Of a stretch of 64,000 nucleotides of DNA, positions 1 through 8,250 are shown in pieces. The notes under the pieces are model-generated. The model was not told where the DNA came from and did not search any database. It saw only the letters and a program-made list of their open reading frames with translations. The DNA lies in NCBI RefSeq assembly GCF_025567525.1, contig NZ_JAOQJY010000005.1:62001-126000 (forward strand), in the 5' to 3' direction. Positions within the stretch are counted from its first letter, which is position 1, and every line of letters begins with the position of its first letter. The position numbers and the translations under genes are program-made. The DNA is from Gallintestinimicrobium propionicum (GTDB lineage Bacteria; Bacillota; Clostridia; Lachnospirales; Lachnospiraceae).

Positions 1-2
1 CG

Positions 3-380
3 GAAATCGGGGAACCGAATCAGGAGCTGATCGGTTATCTGGTCGGACGCAGGCAGCAGGGAGATAAAGTAATCCTGTGGACCTGCCGGAGCGGGGAGCC
101 GCTTCAGAAGGCAGTAGAGTGGTGTCAGGGACATGGTTTGAAATTTGACACCGTGAATGAAAATCTTCCGGAAAGAATTGAATTTTTCGGAGGGGACTGC
201 CGGAAGGTGGGAGCAGATGTCTATATAGATGATAGAGCGTGGAATCCGATAACAGGTGGAGATATATCAAACATGGCAGCAGGCGAACGAGGAACCTGTG
301 AAGGATTGGAGACAACGGAGGAACTTGCAGGGTGGAAAAAACAAATGATGAGGACATTTATGGGAGGCGGAAGCTTATGA
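3..380 (+). CDS. HAD-like phage hydrolase, 5' truncated
   Basis: The reading frame is open from base 3, so the gene begins left of the window. The visible part has the features of the small HAD-like hydrolases common in Firmicutes phages: a strand ending in ILWTCRSG, then a DDRAWNP motif that matches the metal-binding aspartates of that fold. The substrate is unknown. The stop overlaps the ATG of the next gene (ATGA), so the two are translationally coupled. The final 30 residues after DDRAWNP look like a poorly conserved tail. I am fairly sure of the fold and unsure of the role. Confidence 0.65.
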   Translation, partial: EIGEPNQELIGYLVGRRQQGDKVILWTCRSGEPLQKAVEWCQGHGLKFDTVNENLPERIEFFGGDCRKVGADVYIDDRAWNPITGGDISNMAAGERGTCEGLETTEELAGWKKQMMRTFMGGGSL

Positions 381-700
381 AAAAGATAAGAGCAATAGCG
401 GTTGCGATGGCAATGACAGTATTTTTAAGCGGGTGCTACGATTATGGAAGGGACATTACCATAATTTGTCCGGTAATAAATTATATGGCTGTGGACGGTG
501 GAGCGATTGTTATATACGAGATGGACGGGGAACGCAGGGAGAAAAAATTTTTAGAAAAAGATGTTTACGCCTGCGATGAATCCAGCCGGATCATTGCGGT
601 AGGGAAGGTGTACGAGGATGGATCGAGGTCGTTGAGGTTGTACCTGTACCTTAGCGAGGAGGATTATGTGCAGTACACGAAAGATAGGTTTGATTTTTAA
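377..700 (+). CDS. small prophage lipoprotein
   Basis: A 107-residue protein of unknown function. The first 20 residues are a lipoprotein signal: MKKIR, a hydrophobic stretch, then the lipobox LSGC with the lipidated cysteine at residue 20. It should be anchored to the outer face of the membrane in the lysogen. The ATG at 377 is chosen over one at 332 because it sits after GGGAGGCGG at the right distance and gives the signal peptide its proper start. A membrane-anchored prophage protein could act in superinfection exclusion, but nothing in the sequence proves that. Confidence 0.6.
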   Translation: MKKIRAIAVAMAMTVFLSGCYDYGRDITIICPVINYMAVDGGAIVIYEMDGERREKKFLEKDVYACDESSRIIAVGKVYEDGSRSLRLYLYLSEEDYVQYTKDRFDF

Positions 701-733
701 GTAAGCAAATGGATGAGAAAGAAGGTGGCACCG

Positions 734-1150
734 ATGGATAAAAACATCCTAAACGACTACATAGATGCATGTGCGCTGGTCCAGGAGACAGAACGGGACA
801 TCCGGGCATTAAAGAAAAAGCGCAAGACAATCATCCAGACGAATGTAAGCGGGAGCAATCCGGATTTCCCGTACCAGCCGCAGCATTTCAAGATCGAAGG
901 GACGACATTTACCTATGCAGACGACAGTGCGCTTCGGTGGGACGAAGGCTTGCTGGAGCGCCGGAAAGCGAACGCAGAGAAGATTAAGCTGAACGTGGAA
1001 GAGTGGATGCTGACGATCCCGGCGCGGATGCAGCGGATCATCCGGTGGAAATTCCTCGAAGAGCTGACCTGGGAGGAGGTGGCTGTGAAGATGGGGAGGA
1101 AGGCAACGGGGGATAGTGTAAGAATGGAATTTACAAATTTCATGAAATAA
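734..1150 (+). CDS. sigma-70-like / ArpU-like phage late transcription regulator
   Basis: A 138-residue protein ending in a region-4-like helix-turn-helix (RIIRWKFLEELTWEEVAVKM, then GRKATGDSVR). This pattern marks the sigma-like proteins found at the end of the early region of many Firmicutes prophages. Such proteins are thought to activate the late (packaging and structural) operon by binding DNA and RNA polymerase. Position agrees: it lies just before the terminase genes. The ATG at 734 follows AAGGTGG at good spacing and is preferred to the ATG at 713. Confidence 0.65.
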   Translation: MDKNILNDYIDACALVQETERDIRALKKKRKTIIQTNVSGSNPDFPYQPQHFKIEGTTFTYADDSALRWDEGLLERRKANAEKIKLNVEEWMLTIPARMQRIIRWKFLEELTWEEVAVKMGRKATGDSVRMEFTNFMK

Positions 1151-1247
1151 TTTCGTTTTTTTCGCTTTTTTCGGTTTTAAAATGTTATAGTATATACTGC
1201 AAGCAGTGAAAGAATTTACTTCCCCTGAAAATGATGATTTCTGCAGG

Positions 1248-1276
1248 ATACCCAGTCAAACGGCTGGGTATTTTTG
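1248..1276 (+). terminator. terminator before hicAB
   Basis: The stem ATACCCAG / CTGGGTAT (8 bp, 8-nt loop) is followed by TTTTTGT. It separates the sigma-like gene from the hicA promoter. Confidence 0.7.
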
Positions 1277-1287
1277 TATATCAACCA

Positions 1288-1316
1288 TTGACATACGTAT
1301 AAATACGTGTTACAAT
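1288..1316 (+). promoter_or_regulatory. hicAB promoter with candidate HicB operator
   Basis: A consensus -35 TTGACA (1288-1293) and a -10 TACAAT (1311-1316) are separated by exactly 17 bases. The spacer holds two ATACGT direct repeats at 1293 and 1303, one helical turn apart, in the place where a ribbon-helix-helix antitoxin would block RNA polymerase. The promoter is read directly. The operator is inference. Confidence 0.8.
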
Positions 1317-1347
1317 ATAACCATGATAAGGAAAGGAGATACAAAAG

Positions 1348-1536
1348 ATGCCAATGACACCAAAGGAAATGATAAGTTTCCTGCAAAAAGCTGGGTATGT
1401 TATTCTCAGCCAGAATGGTTCTCACGTTAAAATGAGAAATCAGGATAGCGGCAGAACCGTAGTCGTTCCTTATCACTCCAAAGACCTGAAAAAGGGATTG
1501 GAGCAGGCAATATTGAAACAGGCGGGGCTGAAATAG
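1348..1536 (+). CDS. hicA: HicA-type mRNA interferase toxin
   Basis: A 62-residue protein with the double-stranded-RNA-binding-like HicA fold. It has the FLQKAGYVIL helix, the GSH segment carrying the expected catalytic histidine at residue 26, and the basic PYHSKDLKKG turn. HicA toxins cut mRNA without needing the ribosome and arrest growth until bound by HicB. AAAGGAGA precedes the ATG, and a strong promoter lies 30 bases upstream. hicB follows after 27 bases. In a prophage the pair may stabilise the element or act in defence against other phages. Confidence 0.88.
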   Translation: MPMTPKEMISFLQKAGYVILSQNGSHVKMRNQDSGRTVVVPYHSKDLKKGLEQAILKQAGLK

Positions 1537-1563
1537 CCCTGCCACCTGAAATGGAGGTTATAT

Positions 1564-1971
1564 ATGGAAAGGTTATTTTATCCGGCAGTTTTTCATAAAG
1601 CGGAGGAAGGTGGGTTCTGGGTAAGCTTTCCGGATATTCCAGAGTGTATGACACAAGGGGATGACATGCAGGACGCGTATGAGATGGCAGTGGATGCGTT
1701 GGGATTGTCCTTAAGCACAATGGAAGATGCGGGAGAAGTTATTCCAGAAGCGTCTCCGCTGGATCGTGTGGATGCAGAGGATGGAACGCTTATCATTGTA
1801 GAATTTGATATGGCAGAATATCGCAGAAGACATTCTTCAAAAGCGGTAAAAAAGACATTAACAATTCCGGAGTGGCTGAACGAAGCTGCCGTGCGTGAAA
1901 ACATCAATTTTTCACAGGTATTGCAGGAAGCCCTTATGAAAAAATTAAACGGATTACAGAAGCAGGCATAA
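1564..1971 (+). CDS. hicB: HicB-type antitoxin
   Basis: A 135-residue protein with two parts. Residues 1-60 form the partial RNase-H-like HicB fold (FYPAVF, GGFWVSFPDIPECMTQGD), which covers the toxin active site. The C-terminal 45 residues look like a ribbon-helix-helix DNA-binding region (KTLTIPEWLNEAA, then NFSQVLQEAL). It should neutralise HicA and repress the shared promoter. TGGAGG precedes the ATG, and an intrinsic terminator overlaps its stop, so hicAB is a self-contained two-gene unit. Confidence 0.88.
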   Translation: MERLFYPAVFHKAEEGGFWVSFPDIPECMTQGDDMQDAYEMAVDALGLSLSTMEDAGEVIPEASPLDRVDAEDGTLIIVEFDMAEYRRRHSSKAVKKTLTIPEWLNEAAVRENINFSQVLQEALMKKLNGLQKQA

Positions 1972-1990
1972 CAACCTGCTTCTTTCTTTT
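1958..1990 (+). terminator. hicAB terminator
   Basis: A 9-bp stem AGAAGCAGG / CCTGCTTCT with an 8-nt loop is followed by a T-rich tract. It begins inside the last codons of hicB. Confidence 0.8.
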
Positions 1991-2003
1991 TCCCTAAAAA
2001 TCT

Positions 2004-2075
2004 GGACCATTAGATCAGTGGCAGATCATCCGGCTCATAACCGGTCGGTCGCAGGTTCGATTCCTGCATGGTCCA
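2004..2075 (+). tRNA. tRNA-Met (anticodon CAT)
   Basis: A 72-nt cloverleaf. The acceptor stem GGACCAT / ATGGTCC is perfect, the D stem is GATC/GATC with a 7-nt loop, the T stem is GCAGG/CCTGC around TTCGATT, and the discriminator base is A. The anticodon loop CTCATAA gives CAT. The only flaw is a T-T mismatch at the base of the anticodon stem. No CCA is encoded. Its place between hicB and the terminase makes it phage-borne. A CAT anticodon could also be tRNA-Ile2 if the C is modified to lysidine. Confidence 0.85.
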
Positions 2076-2186
2076 CTGGCCAACGTGCCAACATTGGTTT
2101 CTCCTTGATCCTCCTAGCGGAATGCTGTTAAGGGCTGTCAAAAGTCCGGAAGGATTTTATTTGTAAATGAATTGAGAGGTGGTGAG

Positions 2187-3065
2187 GTGAAAAGTGAGAA
2201 AGTAAGAGAACAGGCTTTTCGGGATTATCAGGAAGGAATGAAGTATAAGGAGATCGCTGAAAAGTATGGGGTAAGTCTTTCGACGGTCAAGTCCTGGGCG
2301 TCGAGATACTGGAAAAAAGGTTGCAACCTTGAAGAAAAAAAGTTGCAACCAAAAGGGAAAAAGGTTGCAACCAAAGAAAAGAGTAAAAGAGCCGTTGCGG
2401 AAGATGTTGGTCAAGTATTGGAAAATGCTGATTTAACAGATAAACAAAGGCTTTTCTGCTTATATTATGTTCGGTGCTTCAACGCTACAAAAGCATATAA
2501 GAAAGCATATGGCAGCAGCTATGATGTCGCAAATTCGGAAGGATACCGTCTCCTTGTAAATCCTTGTATCCGGGATGAGATTATGAAGCTGAAACAGAAC
2601 CGTCTGAACCGCGAGCTTTTGGATGAGCATGATATTTTTCAGAAGTATATGGATATTGCATTTGCGGATATGACGGATTATGTTTCGTTTGGGCGTGAAA
2701 CCGTTCCAGTAATGGGGGCGTTTGGGCCGATCACGGTGACGGATGAAAAGACGGGAGAAAAAATTCCGCTGACAAAAGAAATAAACGTGGTAAAATTCAG
2801 GGAATCAACGGATGTGGATGGGACGCTTATTGCCGAAGTCAAGCAAGGGAAAGATGGTGCAAGTGTGAAACTGATGGACCGGATGAAGGCAATGAATTGG
2901 CTGACGGATCATATGGATCTGGCAACGGAAGAGCAGCGCGCCCGGATCGCTGTCCTGAAAGCGAAGACAAATGTCGCAGAAGATGAGGATGCGGCAGCAG
3001 ACGATGGTTTCCTTGCGGCACTGAATGGAACCGCAGGGGAGGACTGGTCGGATGAGGCAGATTAA
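2187..3065 (+). CDS. phage terminase small subunit
   Basis: A 292-residue protein with an N-terminal helix-turn-helix (YKEIAEKYGVSLSTVKSWASR), as in terminase small subunits that recognise the packaging site. It has a lysine-rich linker in which VATKE and LQPKG recur, then a second region of the Terminase_2 type (TDKQRLFCLYYV, AYKKAYG). It should bind pac/cos DNA and recruit the large subunit. The GTG at 2187 follows AGGTGG at 6 bases and is preferred to the TTG at 2172. It overlaps the large-subunit start by 14 bases. Confidence 0.85.
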   Translation: MKSEKVREQAFRDYQEGMKYKEIAEKYGVSLSTVKSWASRYWKKGCNLEEKKLQPKGKKVATKEKSKRAVAEDVGQVLENADLTDKQRLFCLYYVRCFNATKAYKKAYGSSYDVANSEGYRLLVNPCIRDEIMKLKQNRLNRELLDEHDIFQKYMDIAFADMTDYVSFGRETVPVMGAFGPITVTDEKTGEKIPLTKEINVVKFRESTDVDGTLIAEVKQGKDGASVKLMDRMKAMNWLTDHMDLATEEQRARIAVLKAKTNVAEDEDAAADDGFLAALNGTAGEDWSDEAD

Positions 3066-4419
3066 GCGTTTTTTCCAATTCAAGCCGTTTTCGCAAAAGC
3101 AGCGAAAAATCCTGAATTGGTGGTGCCCGGATTCCCCGGTAAAGGGTTATGACGGGATCATTGCAGATGGCGCAATCAGATCCGGCAAGACAGTGAGCAT
3201 GTCGCTGTCCTTTGCGATCTGGGCAATGGATACGTTTAACGGACAGAATTTTGCCATGTGTGGCAAGACGATCGGTTCATTCAGACGAAACGTTCTGTTT
3301 TGGTTGAAGCTGATGCTGAAAAGCCGCGGGTATCAGGTCTCAGATCACAGGGCGGATAACCTGGTGATTATCAGACGCGGGGCTGTGGAGAACTATTTTT
3401 ATATTTTCGGCGGCAAGGATGAACGATCACAAGACCTGATTCAGGGCATTACGCTGGCGGGTGTTTTTTTTGATGAAGTGGCGTTAATGCCGGAAAGCTT
3501 TGTAAATCAGGCAACCGGACGCTGCTCTGTACAAGGGTCAAAATACTGGTTTAACTGTAACCCAGACGGTCCGTATCACTGGTTTAAAATAAACTGGATC
3601 AATAAATCGACCGGATATCTCGGCAGAGAGAAGACAGCGAAGGTCAGGGCGGAAGCCGCAGCAAAAGGGCTGGAAGCAGGGCTAAAAAATATCTTGTATG
3701 TCCACTTTACGATGGACGACAATTTGAGCCTGTCAGAAGAGATCAAAGCCAGGTACCGCAGTATGTACACCGGCGTGTTTTTCAAACGCTACATTTTAGG
3801 CTTGTGGGCAATGGCGGAAGGAATTATCTATGACATGTTTGACGCTGATAAGCATGTACAGAAGATAACAGATTTCTTCCGGTGTCTGAAAGACGGCGGG
3901 CGATATGTAAGCTGCGACTATGGTACGCAAAACGCAACTGTTTTTTTACTATGGAACAAGGGCAACAACGGGAAATGGTACTGCGTTCGGGAATATTATT
4001 ATTCCGGGCGTGCGAAAGGGAAACAGAAAACAGATGGAGAATATGCAGATGATTTTGAAAAGTGGCTGGATGGCGTCCCGATCAGAGCAGTGATTGTAGA
4101 CCCGGCAGCCGCTTCTTTTATCGCGGAACTGAGGAAACGTGGATATCGTGTCCTGAAAGCAGACAACGATGTGGAGGATGGCATACGAGAGGTTGCCTCC
4201 ATGCTTAACATGGGCTTGCTGGTATTTTGCGATACCTGCATCAATACGATCATGGAATTTGGATCCTACATCTGGGATGAAAAAGCAGCACAGCTGGGCG
4301 AGGACAGACCGGTAAAAGAAAATGACCACGCGATGGACGCAGTAAGATATTTTGTGTATACAATTCTGAGTAAGCGGACAGGGCGTGTGAAAAATAAAGC
4401 AAAATACGGCTTTAATTAA
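3052..4419 (+). CDS. phage terminase large subunit
   Basis: The 455-residue ATP-driven DNA packaging motor. The Walker A motif GAIRSGKT is at about residues 40-47 and a Walker B-like GVFFDEVALM at about 140. The C-terminal RNase-H-like nuclease shows acidic segments VSCDYGTQ, VIVDPAA and NDHAMDAVRY. Length and order match the Terminase_3 group that feeds SPP1-like portals. The ATG at 3052 is chosen because GGGGAGGA lies upstream of it and it overlaps the small-subunit stop. Confidence 0.93.
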   Translation: MRQIKRFFQFKPFSQKQRKILNWWCPDSPVKGYDGIIADGAIRSGKTVSMSLSFAIWAMDTFNGQNFAMCGKTIGSFRRNVLFWLKLMLKSRGYQVSDHRADNLVIIRRGAVENYFYIFGGKDERSQDLIQGITLAGVFFDEVALMPESFVNQATGRCSVQGSKYWFNCNPDGPYHWFKINWINKSTGYLGREKTAKVRAEAAAKGLEAGLKNILYVHFTMDDNLSLSEEIKARYRSMYTGVFFKRYILGLWAMAEGIIYDMFDADKHVQKITDFFRCLKDGGRYVSCDYGTQNATVFLLWNKGNNGKWYCVREYYYSGRAKGKQKTDGEYADDFEKWLDGVPIRAVIVDPAAASFIAELRKRGYRVLKADNDVEDGIREVASMLNMGLLVFCDTCINTIMEFGSYIWDEKAAQLGEDRPVKENDHAMDAVRYFVYTILSKRTGRVKNKAKYGFN

Positions 4420-4434
4420 AGCGAGGTGATATGG

Positions 4435-5820
4435 ATGTATAAGTTTACAATGCCCGCGGACAAGTGGGACGAAACAGCGCCGGACAAGCAGGCAATCCGG
4501 CTGTTGATTATGAAGCATCAGAAGTTTAGAGAGAAGCTTGCAAAAAAGAAAAGGTATTATGAAGGTGAGCATAAGATACTGGATGAAGCGGAGCGCAAAA
4601 ATAAGCTGGTGTGTAACCATGCAAAGGACATTGCGGACACGGCATCCAGTTATTTTATTGGGAATCCGGTATCCTACAAGAGCAGTGCAGACATCGCTGC
4701 ACTGACGGAGCCGCTGGAACTTGCCGGGGCAGATGAGGCGGACGGGGATAACGGTTTGGATTTGTCCATTTATGGACTTGCCTTTGAGTATATTTACGCA
4801 AAAGAGGGCGAAACCGACCTGATTATAAAGAATCTGTCCCCGGAAAATACCTTTATGGTATACGACGACAGCATCGAAGAAAATGAGCTGTTTGCGGTGT
4901 ACTACTCCATTCGCAAGGACGACGGGCACGATACAAAAATTATATATGTCGCCACCGTCGTTACGAAGAATTTCCGCTATGTGCTGGACATCGAGGATAT
5001 CGAAGGACCACAGGCGCTGCTGGAAGAGCCAGAACCGCACTACATGGACGAAGTGCCGATCGTTGCATACCAAAACAACAAGCTTGGCATTGGGGACTAT
5101 GAGCTGCAGATCCCACTTATCGACGCGTACAACGCTCTGATGTCCGACCGTGTGACGGATAAAGAGCAGTTTGTAGATGCGATCCTTGCCCTGTATGGCT
5201 TTATGCTGGGGGACGAAGAGGGAAAAGATGCAGACGGTAGGACAGCGCCGCAGCGGTTAAAAGAAGATAAGCTGCTGGAAATGCCTGCAGATGCGAGGGC
5301 GGAATACATCACGCGGACGTTTGACGAATCCGGTGTTGAGATCTTGAAAAAGGCAATCGAGCAGGACATCCACAAATTTTCCCATATTCCGTGCATGTCC
5401 GATGAATCGTTTGGCGGCAATGTGTCGGGCGTAGCGATGGAGTTTAAGCTCCTGGGGATGGAAAACATTACGAAGATTAAAACGAGGTATTACCGCAAGG
5501 GGCTGCGTAAGCGGCTCCGTATTTTTGCCAATTTCCTCTCAAAAAAGGGGATTGCGGTAGATATTACAGGTATTACGCCGACCTTTACCCGCGCAATGCC
5601 GAAGAACCTGCTGGAAATTAGCCAGATCGTAAGTAACCTGTGGGGTAAGGTAAGCCGGAAAACGTTGCTGTCTCAGGTTCCTTTTGTGAATGATGTGGAC
5701 GAAGAGCTGGAAGCTGTGGAAAAAGAAGAGCAGGAGAATCTGGAAAAGCAGCAAGCCATGTTTGGACTGGGCAGCAATACGCCGCCGGACACACCGTCAA
5801 AGGATGATGTAGATGAGTGA
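4435..5820 (+). CDS. phage portal protein (SPP1 gp6-like)
   Basis: A 461-residue portal that forms the ring at the capsid vertex through which DNA enters and leaves. Family features are the N-terminal KKKRYYEGEHKIL, the HAKDIADTASSYFIGNP segment, the long LIDAYNALMSDRVTDKEQFVDAIL stretch split across the stem region, and an acidic C-terminus. It lies between terminase and minor head protein as expected. The ATG at 4435 follows GAGGTGAT. A GTG at 4426 in frame lies inside that ribosome site and is unlikely. It overlaps the next gene by 8 bases. Confidence 0.92.
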   Translation: MYKFTMPADKWDETAPDKQAIRLLIMKHQKFREKLAKKKRYYEGEHKILDEAERKNKLVCNHAKDIADTASSYFIGNPVSYKSSADIAALTEPLELAGADEADGDNGLDLSIYGLAFEYIYAKEGETDLIIKNLSPENTFMVYDDSIEENELFAVYYSIRKDDGHDTKIIYVATVVTKNFRYVLDIEDIEGPQALLEEPEPHYMDEVPIVAYQNNKLGIGDYELQIPLIDAYNALMSDRVTDKEQFVDAILALYGFMLGDEEGKDADGRTAPQRLKEDKLLEMPADARAEYITRTFDESGVEILKKAIEQDIHKFSHIPCMSDESFGGNVSGVAMEFKLLGMENITKIKTRYYRKGLRKRLRIFANFLSKKGIAVDITGITPTFTRAMPKNLLEISQIVSNLWGKVSRKTLLSQVPFVNDVDEELEAVEKEEQENLEKQQAMFGLGSNTPPDTPSKDDVDE

Positions 5821-7426
5821 TTACTGGGAACGTCGGAAAGCGCAGCAGATGTTTGAGTATATGGCTGGAGCGGAAGAGCGGGCGGGTAGCATCGCAAAGC
5901 TGTATCTGCAGGCATCCCGGTATTTTGCCGGGAAGATGGATACAATATTTGAACGGTACCGGAAGCAGAACGGTCTAAGCGAAGCGGATGCAAGACGGCT
6001 TCTGAACCAGATCAGAACGCCGGGAGATATCGACGAATTAAAACAGCTGTTGAGGCAGGCGACAGAAGACGGGGACAGCGAAAAGCGCAAACAGCTCCTT
6101 ACGGAGTTGGAAGCCCCGGCATACCGGGCGAGACTGGAACGGCTGCAGCGGATGTATGGCAATCTGGATCAGGTCATGCAGAACATCTATAAACAAGAGC
6201 AGATCGAGCACGAAGCGTGGTATTTAGAGCTGGCAGCAGATGCCTATTATCATTCCGTGTACGATCTGCAAAAACAGACCGGTCTTGCCTATTCCTTTGG
6301 GTATATCTCCCAGAAGATGATAGAGCGTGTTATTAACAGCCGGTGGAGCGGTGCAAACTACTCCGAGCGAATATGGGGCAACACCCGGAAGCTTGCTGAC
6401 GACCTGAAACAGGAATTACTGTTAAGCCTGGTAACGGGAAGGACAGACCGGGAAGCGGCAGAGGTATTTGCGCAGCGCTTTGCTGTGGGCGCAAGCTATG
6501 CAAGACGACTGATCCGGACAGAATCCTGTTATCTATGTACCCAGATGGACATGTTAAGCTATGAGGACTCCGAAATTGAGTATTATCGGTATCTGGCAAC
6601 GCTGGATTTACGGACATCAAAAATCTGCCGGGAGCTGGACGGCAAAGTATTCAGGGTTGCGGATCAGCAGACAGGCGTAAACGCTCCGCCGATGCATCCG
6701 TGGTGCAGGTCAACTACTACAGCGGCACTGAGCGACGAAGATTTAGCCCGGCTTACCCGCAGGGCAATCGATCCGGTGACCGGAAAAGAAATCCATGTGC
6801 CTGCCGGCATGACATACGATCAATGGTATCAGACCTATGTAGTCGGAAATCCGGAAGCGGAGCTGAATGAAAAGAAGATCAGAAACCGATATTCTGACCG
6901 GAAGCAGCTCGAACGGTATCGGGCAATCATCGGCGACGACATACCGAAAAATCTGGATGAATTCCAGAATTTGAAGTATAATGAACCTGAGAAATGGAAA
7001 GAGCTTAAATCCTTAAAGGCGTACCTGAAAAAACATCCGGGGAACACCCGGCAGGATTACGATGTCCAAACAGCGCTGAAAGAAGCCGGAATAAAAGGAG
7101 TTGCAAAAGTAAACCCTGAAAAGCTGGATGTTTCTGGATATACCTATGATACGGATCACATTAATGCAGAGCGTGCCCACATGGTCAGTCGTGAAGAGGC
7201 GGAGCGATTTATAAAGGAATCTGATGTGTCGCTTACCAGATGGAATGGCAGGTTTGTAAATTATTACGGCAAAGACGGGGCAACGTATGTGGATGTAGAA
7301 AACAAGAACATCAGAACATCTTTTTCGAGCAGAGAGTTTGATGGAAATACCTTAAAAATCAGGGAGGTTGTAGAAAAGTATGCGGGAAAGAACAGTCATG
7401 TGCCCAATCCTGAAAAAGCAGATTGA
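5813..7426 (+). CDS. minor head protein with C-terminal nuclease/toxin-like domain
   Basis: A 537-residue protein. Residues 1 to about 320 match the SPP1 gp7 / Mu gpF-like minor head family: coiled N-terminal half, RLIRTESCYL, then the motif LDLRTSKICRELDG and MHPWCRSTT. This part helps assemble the portal vertex and is packaged with DNA. Residues from about 340 on are an added domain with a DHINAERAHMVSREEAERFI core and GKDGATYVDVENKNIRT. It resembles C-terminal domains grouped with the Barnase-EndoU-ColicinE5/D-RelE nucleases in phage heads. The head assignment is firm. The catalytic activity of the tail is inference. Confidence 0.85.
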   Translation: MSDYWERRKAQQMFEYMAGAEERAGSIAKLYLQASRYFAGKMDTIFERYRKQNGLSEADARRLLNQIRTPGDIDELKQLLRQATEDGDSEKRKQLLTELEAPAYRARLERLQRMYGNLDQVMQNIYKQEQIEHEAWYLELAADAYYHSVYDLQKQTGLAYSFGYISQKMIERVINSRWSGANYSERIWGNTRKLADDLKQELLLSLVTGRTDREAAEVFAQRFAVGASYARRLIRTESCYLCTQMDMLSYEDSEIEYYRYLATLDLRTSKICRELDGKVFRVADQQTGVNAPPMHPWCRSTTTAALSDEDLARLTRRAIDPVTGKEIHVPAGMTYDQWYQTYVVGNPEAELNEKKIRNRYSDRKQLERYRAIIGDDIPKNLDEFQNLKYNEPEKWKELKSLKAYLKKHPGNTRQDYDVQTALKEAGIKGVAKVNPEKLDVSGYTYDTDHINAERAHMVSREEAERFIKESDVSLTRWNGRFVNYYGKDGATYVDVENKNIRTSFSSREFDGNTLKIREVVEKYAGKNSHVPNPEKAD

Positions 7427-7556
7427 TGATACGGTATGCTATGACATCCATATGAATGTCGAGGGGCTGCTTCCTGACTGGGGAGTACCAAAGGAAGTTG
7501 TATGTATACCGGACTACAAGCGGATTTGTATGGAATGCAAAAATCATAAGGAGTAA
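7398..7556 (+). CDS. 52-residue cysteine-containing small protein
   Basis: An ATG at 7398 opens a 52-residue frame that overlaps the end of the minor head gene by 29 bases and stops at the terminator. The start region reads MCPILKKQIDDTVCYDIHMN and the end CMECKNHKE, giving four cysteines and possibly a small metal site. Similar short proteins follow minor head genes in other Clostridia phages, though I do not know their role. Its tight coupling to a toxin-like domain makes an inhibitor or cargo partner a fair guess. Confidence 0.55.
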   Translation: MCPILKKQIDDTVCYDIHMNVEGLLPDWGVPKEVVCIPDYKRICMECKNHKE

Positions 7557-7588
7557 ATACCACCAGTCAAAAGACCGGTGGTATTTTT
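7556..7588 (+). terminator. terminator after the minor head unit
   Basis: The stem AATACCACC / GGTGGTATT is followed by TTT, with a nested GTC/GAC pair in the loop. It starts at the stop codon of the 52-residue gene. Confidence 0.75.
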
Positions 7589-7621
7589 ATACCCATTTTT
7601 AAGAAAGAGAGGAAGAGCAAC

Positions 7622-7885
7622 ATGGAAAATGAAGAATTTTTAAGACTGTGTAAAGCAAAGGTAGCTGAGTACACCAATGCACATATGGATAAGACAGATC
7701 GGCAACAGATACATGTAAATGACGTTTATTTAGTGTGGAGTTGCAAGGCATTACAGAACAACAAAGCACTGCTTAGCACTACAGTTCCGGATGGCATGTA
7801 CTACGAACTGACATACAACGGCGATAAAAAGGAACTATATTTGGATGCTTATAAGAAATTTGAAAATCAGTGTTTTAAAATGTAG
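7622..7885 (+). CDS. DUF6275-type phage protein, copy 1
   Basis: An 87-residue protein of unknown function. It has the family pattern DKTDRQQI, VYLVWSCKALQNNKALLST and DGMYYELTYNGDKKE. A second member at 27,181-27,441 is clearly homologous, sharing HxDKTDxxQI, NxKALLST and DGMYYE. Both sit beside a DUF4406-like gene, though in opposite order. AGAGAGGAAG precedes the ATG. Being between head genes it belongs to the late operon, but it is unlikely to be structural. Confidence 0.65.
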   Translation: MENEEFLRLCKAKVAEYTNAHMDKTDRQQIHVNDVYLVWSCKALQNNKALLSTTVPDGMYYELTYNGDKKELYLDAYKKFENQCFKM

Positions 7886-7897
7886 GAGGAGAAGAAC

Positions 7898-8218
7898 ATG
7901 AAGGCAATGTTATCACAGCCAATGGCTGGAAAGACTGACGCAGAAATTATTGCAACCAGAGAAAAAGCAATCAATGCATTAAAAGAAAAGGGATATGAAA
8001 TTGTAAATACCCTTTTTACAGATGAATGGTATAGCAAAGAAAAAATGGAAGAACGCGGAGTCGTGCAGATTCCTTTATGCTTTCTTGCAAAATCCTTGGA
8101 GAATATGAGCTTGTGCCATGCTGCATATTTCTGTAAAGGATGGGAAAATGCCAGAGGATGCAGATTAGAGCATGATGCAGCAGTAGCCTATGGATTAGAT
8201 GTCATTTACGAAGAATAA
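7898..8218 (+). CDS. DUF4406 / deoxyribosyltransferase-like protein, copy 1
   Basis: A 106-residue protein. It starts with LSQPMAGKTDAEI, the signature of phage proteins related to nucleoside 2-deoxyribosyltransferases, and ends with FCKGWENARGCRLEHDAAVAY split over the last helix, where HD/E residues would lie near the active site. It may act on nucleotides or on nucleotide signals. The 26,859-27,176 gene is a diverged paralogue. AGGAGGAG lies before the ATG and the DUF6275 gene ends 12 bases upstream. Confidence 0.65.
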   Translation: MKAMLSQPMAGKTDAEIIATREKAINALKEKGYEIVNTLFTDEWYSKEKMEERGVVQIPLCFLAKSLENMSLCHAAYFCKGWENARGCRLEHDAAVAYGLDVIYEE

Positions 8219-8250
8219 TTGCGCCAACGCAACGGAGGGAGGTGAGAGCG

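Noticed and set aside
1206..1430. Frame across the hicA promoter
   Set aside because: Covers the terminator and promoter and overlaps hicA in another frame.
3949..5073. 374-codon open frame on the - strand
   Set aside because: Antisense to the terminase and portal genes, with no motif or start signal.
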